This document shows positions 7,423 to 15,494 of a stretch of 32,100 bases of DNA, one piece after another (the stretch's first letter is position 1; each line of letters begins with the position of its first letter). The position numbers were made by a program, and so were the translations under genes. Source of the DNA: Eubacteriales bacterium (lineage in GTDB: Bacteria; Bacillota; Clostridia; Oscillospirales; Oscillospiraceae). The notes beneath the pieces are model-generated. The model saw only the letters and a program-made list of their open reading frames with translations, did no database searches and was not told the DNA's origin. The DNA lies in NCBI GenBank assembly GCA_030533415.1, contig JAUNJE010000033.1, positions 1 to 32,100 of the forward strand, written 5' to 3'.

Positions 7423-8373
7423 TTATTTGTTGTATTTGTAGAAGCCCTCACCGGAAGACGCACCAAGCTTCCCTTCATCAATATACTTTTTCAGCATTTT
7501 TTCCATGCCCTTGAAATTATAGGGGGCTAAGAACGAAGGAATCTTAACATACATTTTAACAATATTATATGCAGTGGTAAGGCCGACAGTATCCAGAATC
7601 TGGAAGGGGCCTTTGGGAGCGCCGGTTCCAAGGACCCAAGCTTTATCGATGCTCTCCGGGTCGGAGATGCCGTTGACATATAGATCCATACCAGAGAACA
7701 GCAGGGGAACCAGCATAGAGTTGAGCAAATACCCGGATTTTTCCTTGCAGACGGGAAGAGGGATCATTCGCATTTCCTCTGCGAAGGCGGTGACTTGGTC
7801 AAAATAGCTGCTGTCGGTTTTCGGCTGTGCCATGATCTCTGCGGTATTGTTCTTCCATATGGAGTTGGCGAAGTGAAGGGACAGGTATTTTTCCGGCCGG
7901 CCCGTATATTTCGCGAACTTGGACGGAAGCAGGGTGGAGGAATTCGTGACAATGATTGTTTTCTCCGGCAGCAGAGGCGCCAGCTTCTGATAGAAGGCGA
8001 TTTTCTGTTCCGCGTCCTCCGCCATACTTTCGATGATCAGATCGGCGTCGGCCACTGCTTTGCTTAAATCAAGCTCTAACTTTAGTCCTCCGTAGGCTTT
8101 TTCAACCTTGTCCAGGCATGACGCTTCGTCGAAGGTTTCGTAGTCTGCGATACCTCTGGCCCAGATGGCTGGGGTCTGGCCTTCTGGCACCGCCATTTTG
8201 TGAATCGTATCAATATAGACCTCTCTAAGCTGATCCAGCTTGGGCTGTGTACGGGTGATGCTGCTTTCACTGCGTAACCAGATGGTCACATCAAACCCGC
8301 AATAGGCGGCCTGGAAGGCGATCTGGCTGCCCAAAACGCCGCCGCCCGCAACAACAACATGACGGATTTTCAT
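7423..8373 (-). CDS. 3-hydroxyacyl-CoA dehydrogenase, NAD-dependent
   Basis: 316 residues from the ATG at 8373, which has GAGGTGATAACG at good distance; the GTG at 8382 lies inside that ribosome site and is rejected. The N-terminal Rossmann domain has VAGGGVLGSQ (residues 8-17) and IIESMAED (113-120); NSSTL follows at 144-148. The catalytic His is H167 in LHFANSI and its Glu partner E179 in AEIM. The C-terminal helical domain includes KSGYLLNSMLVPLL and GPFQILDTVGL. Members oxidise 3-hydroxyacyl-CoA, as 3-hydroxybutyryl-CoA dehydrogenase does in the butyrate pathway. It is longer than classical Hbd (about 282) and stands alone without crotonase or acyl-CoA dehydrogenase neighbours, so the physiological substrate is uncertain. 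A palindrome lies just upstream. Confidence 0.88.
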   Translation of the reverse strand: MKIRHVVVAGGGVLGSQIAFQAAYCGFDVTIWLRSESSITRTQPKLDQLREVYIDTIHKMAVPEGQTPAIWARGIADYETFDEASCLDKVEKAYGGLKLELDLSKAVADADLIIESMAEDAEQKIAFYQKLAPLLPEKTIIVTNSSTLLPSKFAKYTGRPEKYLSLHFANSIWKNNTAEIMAQPKTDSSYFDQVTAFAEEMRMIPLPVCKEKSGYLLNSMLVPLLFSGMDLYVNGISDPESIDKAWVLGTGAPKGPFQILDTVGLTTAYNIVKMYVKIPSFLAPYNFKGMEKMLKKYIDEGKLGASSGEGFYKYNK

Positions 8374-8399
8374 CGTTATCACCTCATTAAGTATATTTT

Positions 8400-8421
8400 C
8401 AAAATTGGTTATACAATTTTG
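8400..8421. promoter_or_regulatory. Perfect palindrome upstream of the dehydrogenase, candidate operator
   Basis: CAAAATTG-GTTATA-CAATTTTG, 8-bp perfect arms, 27 to 48 bases before the start codon at 8373. On the - strand it overlaps a TATAAC sequence that could be a -10 box. The regulator is not in this window. Confidence 0.5.
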
Positions 8422-8506
8422 GCTGACTATGGTTTATGATCCTATTCTATCAGAACGGAATAGATTTGGCAATTATATTTTTCAATTGTTCGATCCTTCG
8501 GATGAA

Positions 8507-8627
8507 AATTTTATAAAGAAGGCACCGCCTGACGGCGTTGCCGTTTCCGTAATTTTCAAGACAGAAAATCACGAAAACCCGTCTTATTATGATCTTCCTA
8601 TTAAAATGTTCCATTCTGACGAATGAG
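8507..8627 (-). repeat. Structured intergenic repeat, copy 1 (inverted orientation)
   Basis: Read on the - strand this matches 22441-22575 almost throughout: hairpin around CATTCGTCAGAATG, the linker GGAAGATCATAATAAGACGG, a CGTTTTCGTGATTTT stem, the GGCAACGCCGTCAGGCGGTG hairpin, then CTTCTTTATAAAA. The final ATTTTTATAAAGA arm seen in other copies is lost here. Confidence 0.8.
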
Positions 8628-8646
8628 GTGAACCACATGAAACACT

Positions 8647-8712
8647 ATGAAAAGCTACTATGAGGACGAGTGTGCAGATGACTATGAGGATGAATGTGAA
8701 GAAATAGAATAA
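8647..8712 (+). CDS. Possible 21-residue acidic peptide
   Basis: ATG to TAA reading MKSYYEDECADDYEDECEEIE, 11 of 21 residues acidic. GAGGTG at 8626-8631 is better placed for an ATG at 8637 that opens an 8-codon frame (MKHYEKLL), so translation of the longer peptide would need re-initiation. A terminator follows seven bases after the stop. It may be a real micro-gene or chance. Confidence 0.25.
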   Translation: MKSYYEDECADDYEDECEEIE

Positions 8713-8718
8713 CCCACG

Positions 8719-8752
8719 AACGGTCTGCTTCGGCAGGCCGTTTCCCATTTTT
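8719..8752 (+). terminator. TTCG-loop hairpin, probable terminator
   Basis: Arms AACGGTCTGC (8719-8728) and GCAGGCCGTT (8733-8742) with one G-T pair around a TTCG tetraloop, followed by TTTCCCATTTTT. Confidence 0.6.
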
Positions 8753-8852
8753 ACCAGGAGGTAAGCGCACTGGCAACCACACATCTGATGCCCCGAATAG
8801 ATCCGTTTGCCAATGCAATCACTCTCCCCTGGCATAGATTCGACATGTCCAG

Positions 8853-9298
<446 letters not shown>

Positions 9299-10597
9299 TC
9301 AATCTGCGTGGAACAATAGGGTCCCATGGGGCATCACATTGCCTCTGACGGTATCGTATTTTACCATAACGAGAGTTTGGGACCACACTTCTACCATTTT
9401 TTCGGCATCAGCTACAAAATACCCATCCGGGAACATGTCTCTGCATTCTTCACAGAAAACGGTGATTTCCTGTCCCTCGTTTTTCAGGTTAAAGAGCGCG
9501 ATATAGTGCTCCCCTGTTTTGGGATCAACAGATGCCCAAACACATTTTTCTTTGTCGCGAAGCACCTGTTTGGACACGAACCGCCCATTCTCAAGTCGCA
9601 GCAGCTCTTCATTCTGAAGAAGCGACAGCGTCCAGTCATCCAGCATTGTCATCTCTGCCCCCAGCATCAGAGGGGACCCGAAAATACACCAGAGGGTCAT
9701 CATGGTCTTCTGCTCTTCCCGTGTAAAAAGCGTATCCCGTTCCTGACCGAAATGCTTGCCCACTTTTCCCAAAGGCAGCATATCGCAGTCCGGGTAACAG
9801 CCATAGGATACATGGTCCTGCCACTTTTCACACCGGTCGAACATATAGAGCAATGTCTCCCAGTTATCCCAGAAATCGTCGGTAATACGCCACATATTGG
9901 CATATTTTTTATAATGCCAGCTCTCTGTGACCAGCGCCGGTCCGGGAGACAGACTCAGTACAATGGATCTGCCACAATGCTCGATGGCTTTGTGGAGCAT
10001 TTCCACCTCGTGCCGCTCATTATACTGTTTTTCTTTGCCGAATCCGGTAGCACAGATATCATCGCATTTAATAAAGTCAACACCCCAGGCGGCATAGAGT
10101 TCCAGAATAGATTCGTAGTATTTTTGTCCTGCCTCGCAGTTGCGAATGCCGTACATATCCGGGTTCCAAGGAGCGATTGAAGAAGGGTCTGCCACCATAT
10201 CCGCAGTTACATCCGTTCCCAGTATAGGCAGATGGTTTTGTGCCGCAGCTCTGGGAATGCCCCGCATGATATGGATACCAAATTTCAGGCCAAGGGCATG
10301 GATTTTGTCAGCCAGCGGTTTAAATCCGGCACCATTCACAGAGGACGGGAATTTATCAGGACACGGAAGCAGTCTTCCAAATTCGTCCATCTCATTTTTT
10401 CCGAAGGGTATGTACTGGAACCGGTCACGCATGGATGCGGTGTTGTAGGCATACCACTGGATGTCAACCACCACATACTCCCAACCATAGGGCTTCAAAT
10501 GTTTTGCCATAAACTCTGCATTGGCCAACACATTAGCCTCTGTCACGTTGGTGTCATAATAGTCGTAGCTGTTCCAGCCCATTGGTGGACACTTCAC
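9299..10597 (-). CDS. GH27 alpha-galactosidase-like glycoside hydrolase, start region disturbed
   Basis: 432 residues from a GTG at 10597. The GH27 signature CPPMGWNSYDYYD opens the TIM barrel; the nucleophile is D179 in DFIKCDD and the acid/base D241 in WRITDDFWDNW; SPLMLGAEM and a C-terminal beta domain follow. Members hydrolyse terminal alpha-galactosides or beta-L-arabinopyranosides. No signal peptide. No ribosome site precedes the GTG; the frame stays open upstream as V-S-D-S-F up to a structured repeat at about 10606. Relatives usually start a few residues before PPMGWNS, so the native start and leader may have been displaced by that repeat, and expression is doubtful. The downstream GH51 gene is broken, which supports decay of the locus. 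Confidence 0.85.
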   Translation of the reverse strand: MKCPPMGWNSYDYYDTNVTEANVLANAEFMAKHLKPYGWEYVVVDIQWYAYNTASMRDRFQYIPFGKNEMDEFGRLLPCPDKFPSSVNGAGFKPLADKIHALGLKFGIHIMRGIPRAAAQNHLPILGTDVTADMVADPSSIAPWNPDMYGIRNCEAGQKYYESILELYAAWGVDFIKCDDICATGFGKEKQYNERHEVEMLHKAIEHCGRSIVLSLSPGPALVTESWHYKKYANMWRITDDFWDNWETLLYMFDRCEKWQDHVSYGCYPDCDMLPLGKVGKHFGQERDTLFTREEQKTMMTLWCIFGSPLMLGAEMTMLDDWTLSLLQNEELLRLENGRFVSKQVLRDKEKCVWASVDPKTGEHYIALFNLKNEGQEITVFCEECRDMFPDGYFVADAEKMVEVWSQTLVMVKYDTVRGNVMPHGTLLFHAD

Positions 10598-10605
10598 AAA
10601 GCTGT

Positions 10606-10682
10606 CTGATACGGATATTCAATTAAAAAGTTTCATACTGTCTCTTTATAAAAATGTTTCATTTTTATAAAGAGACAGTACT
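10606..10682. repeat. Structured intergenic repeat, copy 2 (partial)
   Basis: A short ATTCAATTAAAAAGTTTCAT piece (the first hairpin arm of the family) is joined to a perfect 21-bp inverted repeat, arms 10636-10656 and 10660-10680, with the family core TCTTTATAAAAATG. It lies between the glyA stop at 10775 and the GH27 start and may end glyA transcription. Confidence 0.8.
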
Positions 10683-10774
10683 AAATAATCTTTGATTTCC
10701 TATGGCAAATAAAATCAAGAGTGAGCGAGGAGTAACGGATGAATAAAGACGGCTTGTAATATTGTCTCGGATGA

Positions 10775-12028
10775 CTACCTGTATAGGGGGAACCGCTGGC
10801 AGATTTCCGCCACCGTTTTCTGAACCTCCTCCTGGCTGCCTTCGAAATCCCCGGCGGTCAGGGCGATACAGTGGGCGATCTCTTTCATTTCCGCCTGGCC
10901 CAGGCCCCGGGTGGTGACGGCAGCGGTGCCGATGCGCACACCGCTGGTGACAGCGGGCTTCTCCGGGTCATTGGGGATGGCGTTTTTGTTCAGGGTAATA
11001 TGGTTGGCATCACAGCGAATCTGCAGTTCCTTACCCGTAATGTGCATGGGCCGCAGGTCGGCCAGCATCAGGTGGTTATCGGTGCCCCCGGTAACCAGGT
11101 CGAAGCCCTCTTCCAACAGGGCCTGGGCCATGGCCTGGGCGTTTTTGACTACGTCGTGCGCATAGGTTTTGAATTCCGGTGCCATGGCCTCCTTCAGGCA
11201 AATCGCTTTCGCCGCAATGACATGCTCCAGAGGGCCGCCCTGGGTGCCGGGGAAAACGGCGGAATTCAGTTTTTTTGCAAATTCTTCCTTCGCCAGAATC
11301 AGGCCGCCCCGGGGGCCACGGAGGGTCTTATGGGTGGTGGTGGTGACTATATCGGCATAGGGAACGGGACTCATATGCGCGCCGCCGGCAACCAAGCCCG
11401 CAATGTGGGCCATATCCACCATCAGCACGGCGCCAGCCTCATGGGCAATGTCCGCAAACAGCTTGAAATCAATGGCCCGGGGATAGGCGGACGCTCCCGC
11501 AATGATAAGCTTGGGCCTGCACTTTTTCGCCATATCCCGAATCTGATCGTAGTCGATCAGGCCCGTCTCACGGTTGACGTCGTAGGAAACCACATTGTAG
11601 TATTTTCCGGAAATGTTGGCAGGGCTGCCGTGGGACAGGTGGCCGCCATTGGCCAGGCTCATGCCCATCATGGTATCGCCGGGCTGCAGAACCGCCAGCT
11701 GAACCGCCATATTGGCCTGGGCGCCGGAGTGGGGCTGTACATTGGCAAATTCCGCGCCGAACAGCTGCTTTGCCCGCTGAATGCACAGGCTCTCGATCTC
11801 GTCCACATACTGGCATCCGCCGTAGTAGCGTTTGCCGGGCAGTCCTTCCGCATACTTATTGGTCAGAATGGTTCCCATGGCGGCAATCACTGCCGGCGAG
11901 GCAAAGTTTTCGGAGGCGATCAGCTCCAGGCCATCCTGCTGGCGGCCCAGCTCCCGGCCCATCATGGCGGCCAGCTCCGGGTCGTATTGGGATACAAATC
12001 CAATGGCGTCAACGGGTTTTCCGTACAT
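10775..12028 (-). CDS. glyA: Serine hydroxymethyltransferase
   Basis: 417 residues from the ATG at 12028, which has AGAAGGAACCTGACC before it; an open frame continues upstream through the riboswitch terminator but is not coding. The enzyme is PLP-dependent and converts serine and tetrahydrofolate to glycine and methylene-tetrahydrofolate. Visible family marks are [27 protein letters not shown], the Asp in VDMAHIAGL, and the PLP Lys234 in [14 protein letters not shown]. Length is typical. The gene is monocistronic, with its own promoter and a glycine riboswitch in the leader, so it is probably induced by glycine in the cleaving or balancing direction of one-carbon metabolism. Confidence 0.97.
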   Translation of the reverse strand: MYGKPVDAIGFVSQYDPELAAMMGRELGRQQDGLELIASENFASPAVIAAMGTILTNKYAEGLPGKRYYGGCQYVDEIESLCIQRAKQLFGAEFANVQPHSGAQANMAVQLAVLQPGDTMMGMSLANGGHLSHGSPANISGKYYNVVSYDVNRETGLIDYDQIRDMAKKCRPKLIIAGASAYPRAIDFKLFADIAHEAGAVLMVDMAHIAGLVAGGAHMSPVPYADIVTTTTHKTLRGPRGGLILAKEEFAKKLNSAVFPGTQGGPLEHVIAAKAICLKEAMAPEFKTYAHDVVKNAQAMAQALLEEGFDLVTGGTDNHLMLADLRPMHITGKELQIRCDANHITLNKNAIPNDPEKPAVTSGVRIGTAAVTTRGLGQAEMKEIAHCIALTAGDFEGSQEEVQKTVAEICQRFPLYR

Positions 12029-12060
12029 GGTCAGGTTCCTTCTTTCATCAAAATTGGAAA

Positions 12061-12090
12061 CAAAAAGAGCAGCCCCGGAAGGACTGCTCT
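12061..12090 (-). terminator. Riboswitch expression-platform terminator
   Basis: On the - strand AGAGCAGTCC-TTCC-GGGGCTGCTCT (12066-12090) followed by TTTTTG. It lies between the glycine aptamer and glyA, as expected of a transcription-control platform. Confidence 0.85.
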
Positions 12091-12107
12091 TCGCAAACAT
12101 GTGTCAC

Positions 12108-12190
12108 GCATCTCTGTCCGTTTGCCTGAGAGATTCGGCTTTCGCCTTGCACCTTCGGCACACAACCCAATGTGTTCTCCAGAGAGTCCT
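12108..12190 (-). promoter_or_regulatory. Glycine riboswitch, single visible aptamer
   Basis: Read on the - strand the leader has CTCTCTGGAGA, a variable hairpin (ACACATTGGGTTGTGT), then GCCGAAGGTGCAAGGC, GAATCTCTCAGGCAAACG and GACAGAG, the conserved glycine-aptamer core in the right order. Only one aptamer is seen; the 60 bases upstream do not repeat the core. It sits between the promoter at 12250 and the terminator at 12061, upstream of glyA. Glycine-bound riboswitches of this kind usually switch the gene on. Confidence 0.9.
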
Positions 12191-12249
12191 CCGCCTTCCG
12201 GTCTTTGCATTCCGAAAAGCTTCTTAGGGATATTTTGTTTTCTAAGCAT

Positions 12250-12277
12250 AGTATACACAGTTTTATAAAAATGTCAA
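12250..12277 (-). promoter_or_regulatory. glyA promoter
   Basis: On the - strand TTGACA (12272-12277), 16-base spacer, TATACT (12250-12255), with the transcript starting about 12243 just ahead of the riboswitch. Confidence 0.75.
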
Positions 12278-12336
12278 CCCTGCGGATTGCTTTGACAAAA
12301 ATTCTGTGCTATCATAAAAATAAGGAGGAAAAACCC

Positions 12337-12858
12337 ATGTTTGAAATTGAAACGGAACGGCTGCTGCTGAGAAAGCTTTTGCCCAAAGATAAAAATGATT
12401 TATTTGAAATTCTATCGGATGAACAGACCTGCCTGGATGACGGCGGGTTTCACGCGTTCCAGGCGCAGGATGAGGCCTTCTATGCCCTGTTTGCGCAAAT
12501 GCAGAGCCAAAGAAGATACGCCATTGAATTGAAAGATACCCATAAGCTGATTGGCCTGATCCATTTACAGGACGAAGAGCGGGCCGTCCCCGCTTATGAG
12601 CTGGGCTTTGTCCTGAATCCCAAATTCCGGCGCAAGGGCTATGCCTTTGAGGCCATCAGCGGTTTGATCGCCGCCTGGTTTGAACAGACGGATGTCCAGA
12701 TGTTCACCGCTTCTCATTTCCCCCACAATGAGGCATCCAAAAAGCTAATTCAAAAGCTGGGATTTACCTATGAGGGAACCGAACGGAAGGCGATGAAGCA
12801 CGCGGCTTATGGGCCCATCGATTTGGTTTGCTATTACAAGGAGAAGGAAGAACGATGA
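12337..12858 (+). CDS. GNAT-family N-acetyltransferase (RimJ/RimL-like)
   Basis: 173 residues from the ATG at 12337 with AAGGAGGAAAAACCC in front; the frame is open further upstream only across the glyA leader. The opening IETERLLLRKLLPKD is typical of RimJ/RimL acetyltransferases. The acetyl-CoA binding motif A appears as ELGFVLNPKFRRKGYAFEAI (about 89-108), and the motif B region as NEASKKLIQKLGFTYEG. Members transfer an acetyl group to protein N-termini or small amines; the substrate cannot be told. Its stop overlaps the start of the metallopeptidase-like gene (ATGA), so the two are translationally coupled. Confidence 0.88.
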   Translation: MFEIETERLLLRKLLPKDKNDLFEILSDEQTCLDDGGFHAFQAQDEAFYALFAQMQSQRRYAIELKDTHKLIGLIHLQDEERAVPAYELGFVLNPKFRRKGYAFEAISGLIAAWFEQTDVQMFTASHFPHNEASKKLIQKLGFTYEGTERKAMKHAAYGPIDLVCYYKEKEER

Positions 12859-13595
12859 AACACATTTTCGCTGTCCAGGAGGAAACGGAACTGCTGGCAT
12901 ACCAGTCCTTTCTCGCAGCGCACAAAGGAAGGCTGGAGCAATACCTGGATTTTTTAAGGGAAGAATACGCCGTGACAGAGCTGCCCCGGGCAGTCGTCTG
13001 GACAAATGCGGAAGCCGCGACCAGGCTTTTGGGCGATATTCCCATTCCCGCGTATACCAACGAATTTCGGACGGTGTTCTGCCCCGCGCTGGAAACCTGG
13101 AAAACAATTTATCTGCGGCAGTTGGATCATATCCGCAGTGATGAGGCGCGCAATTATTATGAAACCCGTTTATCCGAAAACCATGTGCTGCAAATTCTGG
13201 GGCATGAGTTTGTCCACCACAGTGCGCTGTTTCTGGACGAATTCGATGCCGGCTACGAAAACGGAATTTGGTTTGAAGAAGGCATGTGCGAATATATCAG
13301 CCGCAAGTATTTCCTGACCGACGCGGAATTTGACGAGGAGGCACGGATCAACGAACGACTGGTAGAACTGCTGCGAAAACAATATGGAAACCACTCCCTG
13401 GAGAATTTCGGCGCGGCCACTTACCAGGGGGACTATGCCAGCATTTTCTTCGAATATTGGCGCAGCTTCCTTGCTGTCCAGAATATCGTGAAGCAGTTTG
13501 CAGGAGACATCCAAGCGGTTTTCCGGGAATATCACCTGTGGGGCAGAAGCAATAGCGGGAAATCCCTGTCCGTGTGGTTTTCCCAGGAAAAATAA
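12855..13595 (+). CDS. Putative zinc metallopeptidase, gluzincin type (HEFVH)
   Basis: 246 residues. The ATG at 12855 overlaps the stop of the acetyltransferase (ATGA) and has GAAGGAAG upstream, so I prefer it to the earlier in-frame start at 12828. The zinc signature is HEFVH at 117-121 followed by a second His, with WFEEGMCEYIS at 139-149 supplying the downstream Glu ligand, as in Peptidase_MA-like proteins. No signal peptide or membrane helix, so cytoplasmic. Residues 150-246 are mostly helical and not assignable. The pairing with a GNAT is not one I recognise as a named system. A palindromic repeat copy follows the stop. Confidence 0.72.
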   Translation: MKHIFAVQEETELLAYQSFLAAHKGRLEQYLDFLREEYAVTELPRAVVWTNAEAATRLLGDIPIPAYTNEFRTVFCPALETWKTIYLRQLDHIRSDEARNYYETRLSENHVLQILGHEFVHHSALFLDEFDAGYENGIWFEEGMCEYISRKYFLTDAEFDEEARINERLVELLRKQYGNHSLENFGAATYQGDYASIFFEYWRSFLAVQNIVKQFAGDIQAVFREYHLWGRSNSGKSLSVWFSQEK

Positions 13596-13610
13596 AAATG
13601 ATCAAAATGA

Positions 13611-13657
13611 GGGATCTGATACTGTTTCATTTTTATAAAGAAACAGTATCAGATCCC
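13611..13657. repeat. Structured intergenic repeat, copy 3 (single hairpin, possible two-way terminator)
   Basis: Perfect 18-bp arms (13611-13628 and 13640-13657, from GGGATCTGATACTGTTTC) with ATTTTTATAAA between them. The right side AAAGAAACAGTATC is the end of the repeat family. It lies between convergent genes, with T-rich sequence beyond it on the - strand, and could stop transcripts from both. Confidence 0.8.
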
Positions 13658-13702
13658 CCGTTTACTTTATGCTCCTGGTGGGAATGGTTCCCGTATTTTT
13701 TG

Positions 13703-14572
13703 TCAGGCAAAGTCAGCCATTTTGTTTCCTTCCTTGATAAAGCCCATTTCCTTCAAAATCTGTGCCATTTTGCTGGTGGATTTTTCGTTGGTTAGGACAG
13801 GCTTGCCAAAGGTTTTTTGCAACCACTGAACGCTCAGTTCCTGCCACTGGGCAAAGGCGGAATCCACTGCCTGGGCGCTGCCATCGGCGGTCACCTCGTT
13901 GGCAAGGGAATATCCGTGGCGGCCATACTGGAAAATGTGCAGCTCATAGGGCATGCCCAAGTCGCTGTAAGCCTTGGCCACGGGCAGGGCGCCATAGCTG
14001 GTCAGCAGGTCCTCTGCGGTGGCTGCCAGGAATACCGGCGGGGCGTCCTTTGTGATTTTCTTTACCAGGTCGTACTTTTCCGCATCCGCGTCCGTTACCT
14101 CTTCCCTGCCCTCCAGCAGCTTCAGCATGAAATCCGCATGGAGAGGTGCGGAAGCCGCGGGGTAGCCAAGGATCATGGCGTTGGGTTTGTTTTCCGCCAG
14201 CAGCCCGGCGGACAGCGCCAGATGGCCCCCGGCGGAGAAGCCACAGACGGCGATTTTCTCAGGATCGATATGCCACTGCGCCGCATGCTCCCGGATATAG
14301 CCGATGGCCCAGGAGACCTCCGCCAGCGGCGCAAAGCCCTTGGCATCCCAGCCCACGGAATAGCGCAGGACAAACGCATGGAAGCCCCGGGCGGCATAGC
14401 TCAGGGCCACAGGCTCTCCCTCCCTGGGGGAACAATACAGGTATCCGCCGCCGGGACAGACCAGAATGGCGGGACGGTTGACTTCCTGACCGTAGGTGAT
14501 CTCGCAGTCCAGCAGGTAGCCTTCCAGGCTTGCCTCGGGATGCTCAGGAACGGTCATATGGATCATGTTCAT
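13703..14572 (-). CDS. Alpha/beta-hydrolase fold esterase (acetyl esterase/lipase type)
   Basis: 289 residues from the ATG at 14572 behind AAAGGAGAAATTTCC. The oxyanion region CPGGGY (39-44), nucleophile elbow GFSAGGH (Ser113), Asp188 in TAEDLLTS and His219 in YGRHGYS form the expected triad. It resembles the BD-FAE/COG0657 esterases that remove acyl groups from sugars. No signal peptide, so it acts inside the cell. It is the last gene of a leftward operon with the GH3 glycosidase and the HAD phosphatase (55-base gap to the latter), consistent with use of imported decorated oligosaccharides; that role is inference. Confidence 0.88.
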   Translation of the reverse strand: MNMIHMTVPEHPEASLEGYLLDCEITYGQEVNRPAILVCPGGGYLYCSPREGEPVALSYAARGFHAFVLRYSVGWDAKGFAPLAEVSWAIGYIREHAAQWHIDPEKIAVCGFSAGGHLALSAGLLAENKPNAMILGYPAASAPLHADFMLKLLEGREEVTDADAEKYDLVKKITKDAPPVFLAATAEDLLTSYGALPVAKAYSDLGMPYELHIFQYGRHGYSLANEVTADGSAQAVDSAFAQWQELSVQWLQKTFGKPVLTNEKSTSKMAQILKEMGFIKEGNKMADFA

Positions 14573-14627
14573 GGAAATTTCTCCTTTGGAAATGGGGCTG
14601 CCTTGCGGCAGCCCCGAAATTATGCGC

Positions 14628-15479
14628 TTAGCCGCCCAGGTTATGCAGGAACTCCTGCTTCTTCTGCGCGCCATACTCTGCGTACTCACCGGACTGGAGC
14701 TTGCCGAAGCCCACGGCAATGGCTTCCTCCCAGCTTTCCTTCTCGTGGTTCACCAGGATGGGATAATAGTGCACGCCGTTTTTCTCAGCGGCGTCACAGT
14801 CGCCAGGGGCGTCGCCCACCATGAGGACCTTATTCAAATCATAGCCAAATTCCAGCATTTTCGCAATGCAGGCCGCCTTGGAGCCAACGTCCTGGGCCAG
14901 AACGATATCCGTGTGCGCAAGCAGGCCAAATTTGCCCCACTCCTCTTCCACAGCGTCCCGGTTGGCGCTGGAAACCATGGCCACATCGGCAAATTCGTGG
15001 GCGGCGGCCAGGCCTTCCTTGGCCCCTGCATAGGGGATTTTCAGCTCCTCCGGCAGCTTGACGATGGAAGCATTGACGGCCTTGGACCAGCTCAGGGCCT
15101 TTCCCAGCACCAGCCTGGCATCGGGATCGGATGCCTCCGCCGCAGCCTTGGCAACAGCGTCATTGCTCAGGGCAGGCGCATTATCCACCCACTTCCGCAG
15201 GGCGGCAACGCCGGTAATGGGCTTATACGTTTCGTTGATCTCCTCCAGGGCCATGGCCAGGCCCTTGAAGCGGTTAATGCCCCGGGTCATGGAAAACAGG
15301 TTGATGACATTCCAGCGCTCCAGAATTGCCTCTTTCCATTCTCCCAGTTCCCATTCGTCCACCATACAGGGACCGAAGCAGTGGAAATGCTTGCAGTTCA
15401 TGGTATCCATGACGCAGCCGTCCGAGTCCACGCAGACCAGATAATCGTGCTTTTTTTCAAAAGTATCAAAGATAGACAT
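14628..15479 (-). CDS. HAD-superfamily hydrolase
   Basis: 283 residues from the ATG at 15479 with GGTGAAAAG close before it; an ATG at 15491 is the alternative. HAD motif I is VDSDGCVMDT (D18, D20), motif II VSSAN (S170), motif III K201, motif IV VGDAPGD (D223, D227), so the phosphatase residues are complete. A large helical cap (about 25-150) separates motif I and II. It is longer than ordinary phosphoglycolate phosphatases. Located between a GH3 glycosidase (stop 15 bases upstream of this start) and a sugar esterase, it may dephosphorylate a sugar phosphate from the same pathway; substrate not known. Confidence 0.85.
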   Translation of the reverse strand: MSIFDTFEKKHDYLVCVDSDGCVMDTMNCKHFHCFGPCMVDEWELGEWKEAILERWNVINLFSMTRGINRFKGLAMALEEINETYKPITGVAALRKWVDNAPALSNDAVAKAAAEASDPDARLVLGKALSWSKAVNASIVKLPEELKIPYAGAKEGLAAAHEFADVAMVSSANRDAVEEEWGKFGLLAHTDIVLAQDVGSKAACIAKMLEFGYDLNKVLMVGDAPGDCDAAEKNGVHYYPILVNHEKESWEEAIAVGFGKLQSGEYAEYGAQKKQEFLHNLGG

Positions 15480-15494
15480 TCTTTTCACCATCCA

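Noticed and set aside
8405-8626. 73-codon frame on the + strand
   Set aside because: It runs through repeat copy 1 and has no ribosome site.
10871-12268. 465-codon open frame on the + strand
   Set aside because: Antisense to glyA and its riboswitch.
12292-12320. TTGACA and TAAAAA 17 bases apart before the GNAT gene, considered as a promoter
   Set aside because: The transcript would start inside the ribosome site, so it is not convincing on the + strand.
13574-13795. Short frames with HFYKETVS here and at 22677-22880
   Set aside because: The shared peptide is the translation of the structured repeat and not a conserved protein.
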